Of a stretch of DNA of 64,000 bases, positions 9,085 through 18,530 are shown in pieces; the stretch's first letter is position 1, and each line of letters begins with the position of its first letter. The translations under genes and the position numbers were made by a program. Source of the stretch: CAVYVZ01 sp963772065 (GTDB lineage: Bacteria > Acidobacteriota > Vicinamibacteria > Vicinamibacterales > UBA2999); NCBI GenBank assembly GCA_963772065.1, contig CAVYVZ010000010.1, positions 682,001 through 746,000 on the forward strand. The letters are read 5' to 3'. The notes beneath the pieces are model-generated. The model was given only the letters and a program-made list of their open reading frames with translations. It was not told the DNA's origin and made no database searches.

Positions 9085-9183
9085 TGCGCATCCTTTCCGC
9101 TCGCACCGCCAGGCCAAGGGACTCGTGCCCCGTCGCGGCGAGCGCGAAGCGAGACGCCGCGTGACGGAGGACGTCCGGCGCGT

Positions 9184-9204
9184 GCCAACCGCGAAGCGGT
9201 TGGC
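9184..9204 (-). terminator. Hairpin at the 3' end of tRNA-Arg
   Basis: GCCAACCGC / GCGGTTGGC is a perfect nine-pair stem with a three-base loop. It starts inside the encoded CCA end of the tRNA and may be the transcription stop or a 3' trailer processed with the tRNA. There is no T tract. Confidence 0.45.
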
Positions 9205-9277
9205 GCGCCCGGAAGGACTCGAACCTTCGACCCCCGGCTTAGAAGGCCGGTGCTCTATCCAACTGAGCTACGGGCGC
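9201..9277 (-). tRNA. tRNA-Arg, anticodon TCT, CCA encoded
   Basis: The minus strand reads GCGCCCGTAGCTCAGTTGG onward and forms a complete cloverleaf. The seven-pair acceptor is GCGCCCG/CGGGCGC, the anticodon loop is CTTCTAA with anticodon TCT, the T arm is GGTTCGAGTCC, the discriminator is G, and CCA is encoded. It reads AGA codons, which are rare in GC-rich genomes. Confidence 0.97.
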
Positions 9278-9345
9278 ACTTCGAGAAACCAGTGTAGCCT
9301 GCCTCGGCCGTAAGCCGGATCGCGGTTTGCTCTGCACCGATACGG

Positions 9346-9564
9346 ATGAGTAATGCGCCAACCCACGACGTGAAGACCTGCTCGCGTTGCGGAGGACCGG
9401 TTTTCTATTCCCCCGACGCCATCGTGCCGGGCGATCCGACGGCGCCGCACGGCAGCCACCGATCCATCGCCCATCACCAGCCGGCCTGGGTCTGCGTGTC
9501 GTGCGGCCATCTCGAGCCCGAGGAACGCCGCGCCGCGCGTATCGCGGAGCGACAGGCGACGTAG
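9346..9564 (+). CDS. Small zinc-ribbon protein
   Basis: The 72-residue protein has two CxxC knuckles, C12/C15 (CSRCGG) and C50/C53 (CVSCGH), separated by a histidine- and proline-rich loop that includes HGSHRSIAHH. This arrangement would bind one zinc ion. The Arg/Glu-rich helix at the C-terminus (PEERRAARIAERQAT) is common among such small cytoplasmic proteins. No function can be assigned. It lies beside tRNA-Arg in the opposite orientation. Confidence 0.6.
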   Translation: MSNAPTHDVKTCSRCGGPVFYSPDAIVPGDPTAPHGSHRSIAHHQPAWVCVSCGHLEPEERRAARIAERQAT

Positions 9565-9567
9565 GAG

Positions 9568-9897
9568 TTACCCTGGCGCCGGCGCGAGGATCGCAAGCAC
9601 GAGCAGGCGGCCGGAACTGGTATTGCGCACGCCGTGCGGCACGCCCTCCGGCGCGACAAGGAGATCGCCGCTCCGCATCGGCAGCTCCCGATCCTCGAGC
9701 AGGAACACGCCCTCGCCTTCGACGACCGAGTACACCTTGTCCATGCCGGCGTGCGCGTGGAGCGCGTGCGCCTGCCCGGGCTCGAACGCGTTGAGCCCGA
9801 CCAGCAGCCGCGCGGATTCGAAGATCGTCGACTTCCCCATTTTGCCGGGACGGTAGGCCGCGAGGGCTGATGGTCTGATGACCGATGGATGCTCCAT
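9568..9897 (-). CDS. Small cupin-domain protein
   Basis: The 109-residue protein is a single cupin barrel. Motif 1 is GQAHALHAHAGMDKVYSVVEGEG, giving metal-ligand histidines, and motif 2 is GDLLVAPEGVPHGVRN. The ATG at 9897 (MEHPSVIRPSAL) is preferred because the longer upstream frame contains no cupin residues. Such proteins are metal-binding enzymes or small-molecule sensors; the substrate is unknown. Its stop is three bases from the stop of the convergent zinc-ribbon gene. Confidence 0.75.
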   Translation of the reverse strand: MEHPSVIRPSALAAYRPGKMGKSTIFESARLLVGLNAFEPGQAHALHAHAGMDKVYSVVEGEGVFLLEDRELPMRSGDLLVAPEGVPHGVRNTSSGRLLVLAILAPAPG

Positions 9898-9941
9898 GAG
9901 CCCTAGGCTATCGCGATCCGTGGTCAGCGATGCGCAGTCGG

Positions 9942-10256
9942 CTACGGCGTCGAATCCGGCTCCGGCTCCCGCGGCGTCATTCTCACGATGAACATGTGCC
10001 CGCACGCGCCGCAGCGGTAGAACGCCACGCCATTGGTCTGCATCAGGTGCTCGCGATGATCGCCCGACGCTTGCACCGCGAGCACGAGTCGGCCGGCACC
10101 CCAGGTCGGCGTCTGGTCAAGCGAGCGATCCCACGCGGTGTTCATCGTCCACCCCCGGCCGAGAAGAGCGCCGAGCGGGCCGCGACAATCGAGCGGTTGT
10201 GGCCTTGCGGTAGCGGCAAACGCTTGCAGTGCGTCGAGCGGTTCAATCTGCGCCAT
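9942..10256 (-). CDS. Hypothetical protein with one CxxC motif
   Basis: A 104-residue open frame whose C-terminal third has FYRCGACGHMFIVRM (cysteines near 81 and 84), resembling half of a zinc ribbon. The N-terminal part resembles no family I know. It lies 44 bases upstream of the cupin gene on the same strand and could be cotranscribed. An alternative start overlaps a three-codon upstream frame, so the start is uncertain. Confidence 0.45.
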   Translation of the reverse strand: MAQIEPLDALQAFAATARPQPLDCRGPLGALLGRGWTMNTAWDRSLDQTPTWGAGRLVLAVQASGDHREHLMQTNGVAFYRCGACGHMFIVRMTPREPEPDSTP

Positions 10257-10517
10257 TTACTTCATGAAACGTGTCTCCTCACCAAAACGAACAGACAGTC
10301 ATCGCAGCGAATCAGCGTGCAGATGCGTAATGGAAAAAGACTCCGGCGACCGCGGCCTGTGCCGAAGCGCACCACTCGCGCCGCCCTGAAGCGGGCGCAT
10401 CGACGCAACTTGTGACGGCCGTGGTCTGTAGTGGTACAGTCGAGGACAGCCGGACTCCCAGCACTGTGGGATTTCGAGACGTCGCCAAACCTGACGTGCA
10501 CGCATCAGCGCACGATG
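10257..10517. other. Intergenic stretch without a supported gene
   Basis: Open frames here are antisense or continue frames of neighbours after a frame break. No RNA structure, promoter or repeat stands out. Confidence 0.5.
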
Positions 10518-11532
10518 TCATTTCATCGTGTCGTCGACCTGAATGACGGCCGCGTATTCGTCTGGAGTCGCCGAGCGCGACATCGACAGACGTCCTCGCC
10601 ACGTTCGGCCGCCATCCGCGAAGCTCCACAGGCTCTCGGAGCTCGAACCTCCGGCCCGCTTGCTCCAGCCGCCCGGCGCCTGCAGTGAGCGCTCGATCGC
10701 TGTCATCAGGTCTGGCATGGAGCGCGTCGTTGTGACCGCCCAGCGGGTCGTCCATGACGACCGATCTCCCGATGTCGCCGCGACCGACGCGCGATAGCCG
10801 GATGGAAGCCCGAGATCCAGGCGCCGGCCGAAGATCGCGCGGATGTGGCGATCGGCGAAGCTGGCGCGCGCGTAGGTGCCGTCCGGCTTCCAGTCTGTAC
10901 TCCATGTTGAGCGCCACCATCTGCGCCCGTGCGGCGCCGCTCACTTTGGCGACGACGTGGAGCGCTCCGTCGATGCCCGACGAAAGGCCCGCCGCTGTGA
11001 CAATCCTGCCGTTATCGACAAATCGGCGGTCCGCGACGATCGTCGCATCCGGCGTCTGCGCGCGCAGCTCGTCGATGAGGCCGTAGAAAGTGGTTGCCTT
11101 GAGGCCGTCCAGGAGCCCGGCCCGAGAGAGAAAGAATGCACCGTTGCAGACGGAGAGGACGTAGCGCGCCGCGGCGGCGTTGCTGCGAACCCACGACATG
11201 AGCGCGGCGTTCTGAAGGTGCGAGTCGACGTTCCCGCCTGGAAGGAGCAGGATGTCCGGACGCGGATGATCGGTGAACCCATAGCGCGGCGTCGTCTGCA
11301 TGCCCATTGCGGTCGTCACGGCCGCGGTTGTTTCGGCAACCGTGAACACTTCGTAGCCCGCCTGCCCCATGACTTCGTACGGCGCCGCGAAGTCGATGAT
11401 CTGGACGCCGTTGAAGATCAGAATCGCCACGCGAACGCGAGGCTCGGTTTCGACGCGCGCCATCGACGCCGGCTGACTCGTAACGGCGGCAGCCGCAGTG
11501 AACGTGAGCAGGCACAGACGATTGAAAGTCAC
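10518..11532 (-). pseudogene. Exported DJ-1/PfpI-family protein, interrupted by one frame break
   Basis: The first 220 or so codons give a signal peptide (LCLLTFTAAAAVTSQPASMA) and then a class I glutamine-amidotransferase-like fold: VRVAILIFNGVQIIDFAAPYEVMG, DILLLPGGN, and the nucleophile elbow SVCNGAFFLSRAGLLDG with its cysteine. Near base 10894 one extra base shifts the frame. Read through, the protein continues with WKPDGTYARASFADRHI, MPDLMTAIERSLQAPGGWSK and ends QVDDTMK at 10518, an expected continuation after NMEYR. Length is 3n+1, which fits a single insertion. It follows the neighbouring ADOP gene by nine bases on the same strand and may share its transcript. The break may be a sequencing error rather than a real lesion. 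Confidence 0.75.
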
Positions 11533-11541
11533 GCCTCGCTC

Positions 11542-13983
11542 CTACTCAGTTCTCAGCGCCGTCAGCGGGTCGATCGTCGTGGCGCGCCATGCGGGACCGA
11601 GACAGGCCATGAGACCGGCGACCAGGAAGAGCGCGCCGACCGCAAGCAGGATCAGAGGATCGGTGGGCCGCGTGTCGTAGAGATACGACGCAAGCACACG
11701 GCCCGCGGCGATTGCGCCGGCGACGCCGGCGACGAGACCGATGCCGACGAGGAGCATGCCCTGCCGCGCCACCATGGCGAGCACCCCGCTGCGGCTGGCG
11801 CCGAGTGCCATGCGCACGCCGAACTCCTGCGTGCGCTCGGACACCGATGTCGCGATAACCCCTGTAATGCCCGTGATGGTCACGAAGAGGGCGAGCGCTG
11901 CGAAGATCGCCAGGAGCGTCGCGGTGAGGCGGGGCGTCGTGAGGAAGGTGTCACGCAGATCATCGAGCGTCTGCGTGTTCTCCACCGGCATGTCGGCGTC
12001 GAGCGCGTGGATGGCGTCGCGCAGCATGCTGGCCGCGCGGGCGGGCTCGCCTTGCGTGCGGACGAGCACGCGGCCAGCGAGCCCGAAGGGCGTCTGCCGG
12101 AGGGGCACGTAGACCTGGGCCACCGCCTGCTGGTCGAGTCCGAACTGCCGCACGTCTCCCACCACGCCAACCACCGTGGCCCACGTCTCGCCGTTGTTGA
12201 GGGAGATGCGTGATCCGATGGGATCGCGGCCCTGCCAATATCTGATCATCGACTCGTTGATCACCGCGACCGGCGGCGCCTCGCGATGATCGAGATCGGC
12301 GAAGAGGCGTCCTCGAAGAAGCTGAATGCCAAGCGTGTCGAAGTACCGCGGGCTTGCGATCCGGATGTCGGCGGTCGGTCGCTGGTCGGGGTCGTCCGTC
12401 GTCCTCCCTTCGATCTGGAACGGCGCGCTTCCGGGAGCGATGCCGCTGAGCGGCACGGCATTCGTGACCGCGGCGGACAGCACTCCCGGCTGCTGTTCCA
12501 ACCGTTCGATGAGCGGGAGATAGAACCGGAGCTGTGACTCGGCATTCGGATACTTGGTGAAGTTGCCGAACGCTTCGGCGGACAGAACACGATCGGCGCG
12601 ATAGCCGGGATCCACCTGCTGCAGCCGGTAGAAGCTGGCGAGCAGCAGACCGGCGCCAATGAGCAGCACCACCGACACGGCGACCTGGAGGACGATCAGC
12701 GCACCGCGCAGACCGCGATGGCCCCCCGCCTCGGCCGGGTTCCTGCCGCCCTGCTTCAGCGCCTTGACGAGATCCACGCGCGAGGCGAGCGCCGGAATGG
12801 TGCCGAACAGGATCCCCGTCACCATCGACACGCCGAGCGTGAAGACGAGAACACGCGGATCCAGCTCGATCTCGCCGGTCCGCTGCGTGAATCGCGCCAC
12901 GAAGAGCGTCAGCATGTCGATCGTGGAGGAGGCGAAGACCAGGCCGAGCGCGCCGCCCGCCAGCGACAGGATCGTGCTCTCCGTGAGCAGCTGCCGGACC
13001 AATCGGCCGCGGCCCGCCCCGACCGCCGCGCGAAGGGCCAGCTCGCGGTCGCGGCGCAGCACCCGCGCGAGCGTGAGGTTTGCGACGTTGGCGCAGGCAA
13101 TCAGGAGAACCAGTCCCGTGGTGCCCATCAGGATCAGGAGCATCGGTCGTGCCTGCCGCGTGAGCTCCCCGCGCACGTCGAGCGTTGTGGCGGTGAATCC
13201 GGAAGACGGCCGGTAGTTCTGCGGGTTGTCGCGGGTGAACCGCCCGCAGATCGCCTCGACACCCTGCGCGGCACGTTCGCGTGTCACACTCGCCTTCAGC
13301 TTTCCGAACACGACGAGCGCGCCGAAGATGCGACGGTTCCGCGCGATATTCTGCTCCGCGGCCGAACGGAAGGGGCACGCGTGCACCGGCATGTAAACGT
13401 CGTTCTCCTGCGGGTAATGGGGCACGTTCGGCAGCACGCCAATCACCGTGTGCGGCCGATCGTTCATCTGGAACACCTGGCCGACGATGTTCGGGTCTCC
13501 GCCGAACTTCGACTGCCAGTAGGAGTAGCTGAGGAGGAATACCGCCTCGGCGCCTCGATGATCGTCCGACGCGACGAACGTGCGGCCAACGACCGGCCGG
13601 ATGCCCAGCACGTCGAAGAAGTTGTGCGACACGACGCCCGTGTTGACGCGGTCGGGATCACCGCGCTTCAGCAGGACGAAGTTCATCTGGTGATATTCGA
13701 CGAGCGCGTCGAAATCGGGCGACTGCTCGCGGTAGTCGAAATACTCGCGGATCGAGAGATTGACGATCGGCTGACCGGCTCCCGGCGCGGTCTGGCGGAC
13801 GACGACCAGACGATCAGGTTCGCCGTAGGGCAGCGGCTTCAGGAGAACGCCGCTGATCACGCTGAAGATCGCCGTATTGGCGCCGATCCCGAGTGCCAGT
13901 GTGACGATGGCGAGCAGGGTGTAGCCGCGGTGCTTCAAAAGGGTACGAGCTCCGTACTTGATGTCGGCGATCAGGCTGTCCAT
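11542..13983 (-). CDS. ADOP family MacB/FtsX-type permease, short form
   Basis: An 813-residue permease with two copies of the MacB periplasmic core plus FtsX unit. The first helix is YTLLAIVTLALGIGANTAIF (about 20-40). The first FtsX block (about 290-400) has LIACANVANLTLARVLRRDR and LALRAAVGAGRGRLVRQLL. The C-terminal block has SERTQEFGVRMALGASRSGV and ends in WRATTIDPLTALRTE. The ATG at 13983 is chosen because GAGGGAGC precedes it. Unlike the three ADOPs that directly follow a padR gene, it lacks the cytoplasmic leader of about 60-80 residues. It is divergent from the padR gene at 14164. No ATPase gene is nearby, as usual for these orphan permeases; the substrate is unknown. Confidence 0.9.
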   Translation of the reverse strand: MDSLIADIKYGARTLLKHRGYTLLAIVTLALGIGANTAIFSVISGVLLKPLPYGEPDRLVVVRQTAPGAGQPIVNLSIREYFDYREQSPDFDALVEYHQMNFVLLKRGDPDRVNTGVVSHNFFDVLGIRPVVGRTFVASDDHRGAEAVFLLSYSYWQSKFGGDPNIVGQVFQMNDRPHTVIGVLPNVPHYPQENDVYMPVHACPFRSAAEQNIARNRRIFGALVVFGKLKASVTRERAAQGVEAICGRFTRDNPQNYRPSSGFTATTLDVRGELTRQARPMLLILMGTTGLVLLIACANVANLTLARVLRRDRELALRAAVGAGRGRLVRQLLTESTILSLAGGALGLVFASSTIDMLTLFVARFTQRTGEIELDPRVLVFTLGVSMVTGILFGTIPALASRVDLVKALKQGGRNPAEAGGHRGLRGALIVLQVAVSVVLLIGAGLLLASFYRLQQVDPGYRADRVLSAEAFGNFTKYPNAESQLRFYLPLIERLEQQPGVLSAAVTNAVPLSGIAPGSAPFQIEGRTTDDPDQRPTADIRIASPRYFDTLGIQLLRGRLFADLDHREAPPVAVINESMIRYWQGRDPIGSRISLNNGETWATVVGVVGDVRQFGLDQQAVAQVYVPLRQTPFGLAGRVLVRTQGEPARAASMLRDAIHALDADMPVENTQTLDDLRDTFLTTPRLTATLLAIFAALALFVTITGITGVIATSVSERTQEFGVRMALGASRSGVLAMVARQGMLLVGIGLVAGVAGAIAAGRVLASYLYDTRPTDPLILLAVGALFLVAGLMACLGPAWRATTIDPLTALRTE

Positions 13984-14163
13984 CGGCGCTCCCTCGAATG
14001 GCCCGTCTCTTGTTGACCGTCGACAGGAGCGATAATCGTGCCTGGAGCCATCGCGTGGGCAAACTCGCGGCGCGAGCAACACTTACGAGAATTCACACGA
14101 TGCGGCGGTCGTGCGCCGGCTGTCCGGCGATGAACGGGCGAGTCCCGAAAGCGGACAAGATCG

Positions 14164-14496
14164 ATGAGTAAACTCGGAACCGATCTGCTGCAAGGCACAC
14201 TCGATCTGATGATCCTGCGTACGCTCGATGCCGGACCGAATCACGGCTGGGGCATCTCGCAGCGCATCCAGCAGGCGTCGCAGGACGTCCTGCGCATCAA
14301 TCAGGGCTCGCTGTATCCAGCGCTCTTCCGTCTCGAAGCACGCGGGTGGATAGCGTCCGAATGGGGCAGCTCGGAGAACAACCGCCGAGCGAAGTACTAC
14401 AGCCTCACGCGGGCCGGGCGGCGCCAGCTCGCCGACGAAACGCAGAACTGGGAGCGCATCGCGGAGGCGATTGCGCGCGTGCTCGCCACGGCGTGA
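14164..14496 (+). CDS. PadR-family transcriptional regulator
   Basis: The 110-residue protein is a PadR winged helix: LLQGTLDLMILRTLD, GPNHGWGISQRIQQ, the INQGSLYPALFRLEARGWI recognition-wing motif at about 48-67, and KYYSLTRAGRRQL. These repressors usually control the adjacent membrane gene in response to small molecules. It lies between two ADOP genes, four bases before the one on its own strand and about 180 bases from the divergent one, so it could regulate both. No clear palindrome was found upstream. Confidence 0.92.
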   Translation: MSKLGTDLLQGTLDLMILRTLDAGPNHGWGISQRIQQASQDVLRINQGSLYPALFRLEARGWIASEWGSSENNRRAKYYSLTRAGRRQLADETQNWERIAEAIARVLATA

Positions 14497-14500
14497 TCAC

Positions 14501-17148
14501 ATGCGGGCCAGGTTCCTGACGCTGACACGGGTGCTGTTCCGGCGACGCGAGCTCGAACGTCAGCTGGACGAGGAGCTGCGGTTCCACCTCGAGATGCAGG
14601 AGCGCGAGAACCAGCGTCGGGGCATGCAGGCGCCCGACGCGCAGGCGGCCGCGTCGAACATATTCGGCGGCTACGAGCGGGTGAAGGAGCAGTGCCGCGA
14701 CGCCCGCGGCGGCCGCGCGCTCGAGATGCTCGGCCAGGATCTTCGCTTCGCGGTGCGCACGCTGCGCGGCAACCCCGGCTTTTCAGCCGCGGCCATCATG
14801 ACGCTCGGCCTCGGCATCGGCGCGAACGCCGCGATGTTCAGCGTCGTGAACGGCGTCCTCATTCGGCCGCTGCCCTACCAGCACGGCGATAGCCTCCTGC
14901 ACGTGGTGCAGCGGGAGGCGTTGACGAAAGAGGAGATCGGGTTCTCGCCCCTCGAGTTCGACGACTACCGCGCGCAGAGCTCGACCTTCGACAAGATGGT
15001 CGAATACCACTCGATGCCGTTCCATCTTCTTGGCGGCACCGAGCCGCGGCGCGTCCAGACCGCGGTCGTCTCCGCCGAGTTCTTCGACGTGATGGGGCTC
15101 GATCCGCTCATCGGCCGGACGTTTGCCCGGGGGGAGGACGCGCCCGGTGCGCAGCCGGTGCTGGTCTTGAGCCATGCGTTCTGGCAAGAAGCGTTCGACG
15201 GCGATCCTGGCGTCGTGGGCCGAAGGGTCGAGATGAACGACCGGCTGCACACCGTGATCGGGGTGCTGCCTCCCGCGCCGCTCGCGTATCCGAATCCGGA
15301 CGCGGTGTACATGCCGATCTCGTCGTGCCCGTTTCGGTCCGGCGCCGCCTGGCACGCCGACCGCCGCGCCCGCGGCCTCGCCATGTTCGGCCGCCTGCGG
15401 AGCGGCGTGAGCCAGGCGGAGGCGCTCGCGGATTTGCAGCGGGTTGCCTCGCGGCTGCAGTCGGCGTATCCAGAGGCGAACGCGCGCAGCGGCGCGTTCC
15501 TCGAAATGCTCTCGCTGCGCGACGAGCTGACGCGCGATGCCGGTCCGACGTTCCGCCTTCTGCTCGGGACGGCCGTCTTCGTTCTGCTGATCGCCTGCGC
15601 GAACGTCGCAAACCTGATGCTCGCCGCGCTGATCAGGCGCGATCGTGAGCTCGCGCTTCGCAATGCGCTCGGCGCCGGACGCGGCCGACTCGGGCGGCAG
15701 CTCCTCACGGAAAGCGCGCTGCTCGCGATCGTCGGCGGCGCGGTCGGCCTTGCGCTGGCGTCGCTCAGCCTCGACATGCTCATCGCCTTCGCCGAGCGCT
15801 TCACGCCGCGCGCGCACGAAATCACGATCGGCCGGACCGTGCTCGCGTTCACGTTCGGGCTGTCGATGGTGAGCGGCCTCGTATTCGGCATCGTGCCTGC
15901 CCTGCAGCAGCAGAACCTGGTGGTCGCGCTGAAAGACGGCGGCAACCGGGCGGCGTCGCGGCTCGCCGGCCGCCGGACGAGGAGCCTGCTCATCGTGGGG
16001 CAGCTGGCGGTGTCGTTCATGCTGCTCATCGCGGCGGGACTGACGCTGCGCAGCCTCGCGCGGCTGCAGAACGTCGACGCGGGATTCGATCCCGACAACG
16101 TCCTGACCGCGCGCCTCGATCTGAACTGGTCGAGGTGACAAGCGGCACGACACGATCCTGCAGTTCACCGATCGCCTGCTCGCCAAAGCACGCGAGCTGC
16201 CGGGCGCCACCCACGCCGCCGTGGCCCACACGTTTCCGCTCAACCGCATGGACCCGCACCGCAATACGTTCCAGATCCGCGGCCGCGAGCAGAAACCGGG
16301 GATGCCGCCCCCCGTCGCCCACGTCCGCAGCGCGAGCGCGGACTATTTTGCGGCGGTCGGCATCCACCTGATTCGCGGGCGGCTCTACGACGCCGAGGAC
16401 GAAGCGACGCGACGGGCAGTGGCGGTGATCAACGAATCGCTCTCGCGTCGCTACTGGAGCGATACCGACCCCGTCGGCCAGCAGGTCTCGGCGAACGGCG
16501 GCCGCACCTGGGCAACGATTGTCGGGATCGTGTCGGACGTGCGCAACGACGGACTCGATCGCGCACCAGGCGACGAGGCGTACATCCCGTGGTCGTCCCA
16601 GCCCTGGCGGGACCTGCGCCTCGTGCTCCGAATCGACGGCGACCCGGCGCCGGCTTCCGCCGCGTTGCGCCGCCTCGTCAAGGCGATCGAATCCCGCGCA
16701 GCCCGTGACCGAGATTCGCGGCCTGCTCGAGTTTCGTGGTGAGGCGCTCGCGTCGCCGCGGCTCACGGCGCTGCTCCTCGCGGCATTCGCGGCCCTGGCG
16801 CTCGGCATCTCGGCCACCGGGCTCGCGGGCGTGGTGGCGTTCTCGGTCGGCCAGCGCACGCGCGAGTTCGGCGTGCGCCTTGCGCTCGGCGCCGACCCGC
16901 ATGATGTCCACCGAATGGTCATCCGCGAGAGCATGACGCTCGTGGCCGTGGGTCTTGCACTCGGGACCGCTGGTGCGCTCCTTTTCACACGGATGCTCTC
17001 GGGCATGCTGTTCGAGATCGAGCCGAGAGATCCGCTGACGTTTCTGAGCGTCTCGCTCGTGCTGCTGGGCGTCGCGGCGGTGGCGTGCTTCGTGCCTGCC
17101 CGGCGCGCCACGCTCGTCCAACCGGCCGTCGCTTTACGTACAAGCTGA
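14501..17148 (+). pseudogene. ADOP family permease with cytoplasmic leader, two frame breaks
   Basis: The start at 14501 follows the padR stop by four bases. A cytoplasmic leader (RRRELERQLDEELRFHLEMQE) precedes the first helix (GFSAAAIMTLGLGIGANAAM). The first FtsX block has LIACANVANLMLAALIRRDR. The frame breaks near 16136 (after ARLDLNWSR) and resumes as HDTILQFTDRLLAKARELPG. It breaks again near 16690 and resumes as PVTEIRGLLEFRGEALASPR, with a normal C-terminus FVPARRATLVQPAVALRTS. Both breaks are single-base gains, and total length is 3n+2. All domains of a full ADOP are present once reading is restored, so sequencing indels or very recent inactivation are both possible. Confidence 0.85.
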
Positions 17149-17219
17149 GAACCGAGCATGTCAGCGGTACAGTGCTGTAGTCGTCTGGTACACGTTCGAT
17201 CTGTTGCCGGCGAGGAGTG

Positions 17220-17454
17220 ATGCCGAAAAAGAAGCTGTCGTGGTTTTCTTTTCGAGCGCCAGGCTCAGTTCATTCGCTGTGAATCGCGCCCGACCGACGG
17301 CGGCTCGGGCTATGAGCTGATGGTGGTCTACCCCGACGGGCGCGAGGAAATCGAGCATTTCGACGATACCGTGGACCTGAATCGCCGGGAGCGCGAGCTC
17401 GAAACCAGCCTCACCTCTGCAGGGTGGTTTGGCCCTCACGGCCGCGTGATCTGA
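17220..17454 (+). pseudogene. Small conserved-looking hypothetical protein, one frame break in a T-rich run
   Basis: A good ribosome-binding site (GAGGAG) precedes ATG at 17220 and MPKKKLSWF. At the GGTTTTCTTTTCG run (about 17243-17253) the reading moves one base. It then continues as FERQAQFIRCESRPTDGG, YELMVVYPDGREEIEHFDD and LTSAGWFGPHGRVI to the stop at 17454. The intended protein would have about 77 residues and is acidic at its C-terminus. I do not know its function. The length of 3n+1 points to one inserted base, probably in the homopolymer. Confidence 0.55.
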
Positions 17455-17532
17455 TCGGCCGAGCTCGACAGTAATCAGCGTGCATTTAGGAGCGACCTGG
17501 CGGCATACGCTTTGAACAGGTAGGCCAAACCA

Positions 17533-17787
17533 ATGCGGGCCAGGAAGATCATCCAGGCCGGAGCCCAACCGGAAACGCGTACAGGCCTGCACGAGTGGAT
17601 ACGCGACCGTCTCCACTTGCCTGCTCCCCAGGAACAGGCCCTCCTCGAAGCGATCGACAACGTCTTCCTGCAGCACGAACGCCTCTGGCAGCAGTCGAAG
17701 CAGGAGGCGATTCAGGCCGTGTCCAGCGGCTTCACCGAGCGGATGAACAGGATGCGCGACGAGCTGCGGCGCGGGACGCGACGGTGA
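17533..17787 (+). CDS. Small helical protein preceding the GGDEF gene
   Basis: The 84-residue product (MRARKIIQAGAQPETRTGLH) is predicted helical and charged, with ALLEAIDNVFLQHERLWQQS and a RMNRMRDELRRGTRR end. Its stop overlaps the GTG start of the diguanylate cyclase gene (GTGA), which implies translational coupling. It may be a small partner of that cyclase, or a separated N-terminal part. No family was recognised. Confidence 0.5.
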   Translation: MRARKIIQAGAQPETRTGLHEWIRDRLHLPAPQEQALLEAIDNVFLQHERLWQQSKQEAIQAVSSGFTERMNRMRDELRRGTRR

Positions 17788-18478
17788 GCAGCATCGCGCG
17801 CTACTTCGAGGATCTCGTCGCCGATCTGACCGACCGCGTCCACCGCGATCCGAAGACGCGGCTCATGAACTTCCGCCGCTTCATCGAGCAGCTCGAAGCG
17901 TTTCTCGCTCTCGAGCAGCGCGGCACGTGGTGCGCCGTCGGCCTCGTCGATATCACCTCGTTCAAGTGGTACAACGACACGCTCGGCCACGCCGCTCGGC
18001 GACCGCATCATCGAGCGCGTGGCCAGGCTCCTGCGCGAGCAGATCCGGTCCGACGACCTCATCGCGCAGGAAACGCCCGACCTGCGCGGATCGGCAGGAG
18101 CTGCACGCCCGGTTCGGCGGCGATGAGTTCTGCTTTCTGATCCCCGACCTCGATCATTTCTCCGCCGCCTGGGTGATCGCGGAACGGTTCCGCGAGGCGG
18201 TCGAGCGCTTCGACTGGACGACGGAAGACCCGCGCCTGGCGGAACGGCCCGTCAAGGTGGACGTCGGCGTGGTGTGCCTGATGCTCGGGGCCGTCACCGA
18301 GCGCCGGCACCTCGCACGTCAGTTCGCGCATGACCTCCTCGCCCGCGCCGACAAGCTGATGTACAAAGCCAAGGGCGAGCGCGCGAGCCACATCTATCCG
18401 CTCCGCGTCCGCATCGAGGACGGTCAGCTCGTCGAGCTGTCGACGACGAACACCCTGACTGAACAAGGACGAAGGTAA
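17784..18478 (+). pseudogene. GGDEF-domain diguanylate cyclase, two frame breaks
   Basis: Starting with GTG at 17784 the frame reads SSIARYFEDLVADLTDRVHR and DPKTRLMNFRRFIEQL, then the GGDEF-domain landmark FKWYNDTLGHA. One extra base near 17993 shifts to GDRIIERVARLLREQIRSDD. A second near 18090 shifts to ELHARFGGDEFCFLIPDLDH, which has the intact GGDEF catalytic loop. It ends MYKAKGERASHIYPLRVRIED and a short tail. GGDEF domains make cyclic di-GMP from two GTP. Total length is 3n+2, matching two single-base gains. The intact catalytic motif suggests sequencing indels, but the gene cannot be called functional from this sequence. Confidence 0.85.
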
Positions 18479-18530
18479 ACGGAAAATCCTGATTCTTGGG
18501 ACCACGCTCGAACGTCCCCGTAGTTCGAAC

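Larger units (their letters stand above)
8727..9200. other. Mostly non-coding stretch between the 1057-residue gene and tRNA-Arg
   Basis: This stretch holds the second direct repeat (8880-8909) and one small minus-strand ORF (8989-9084). Weak open frames on both strands between 8727 and 8880 have no start signals or recognisable content. No haem motif or other trace of the missing cytochrome c 5' end is visible. Confidence 0.6.

Noticed and set aside
9074..9313. Frame encoding RPEGLEPSTPGLEGRCSIQL across the tRNA
   Set aside because: This phrase is the translation of the antisense of a tRNA gene and is a known annotation artefact.
12718..14016. A 432-codon frame antisense to an ADOP, and similar long antisense frames at 14783-16264, 20419-21954 and 44499-46109
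   Set aside because: All are opposite well-supported genes and show low-complexity Arg/Ala composition.
16130..16145. Programmed ribosomal frameshifting in the ADOP at 14501
   Set aside because: No slippery heptamer with a downstream structure was seen, and many unrelated genes in the window have similar single-base breaks.
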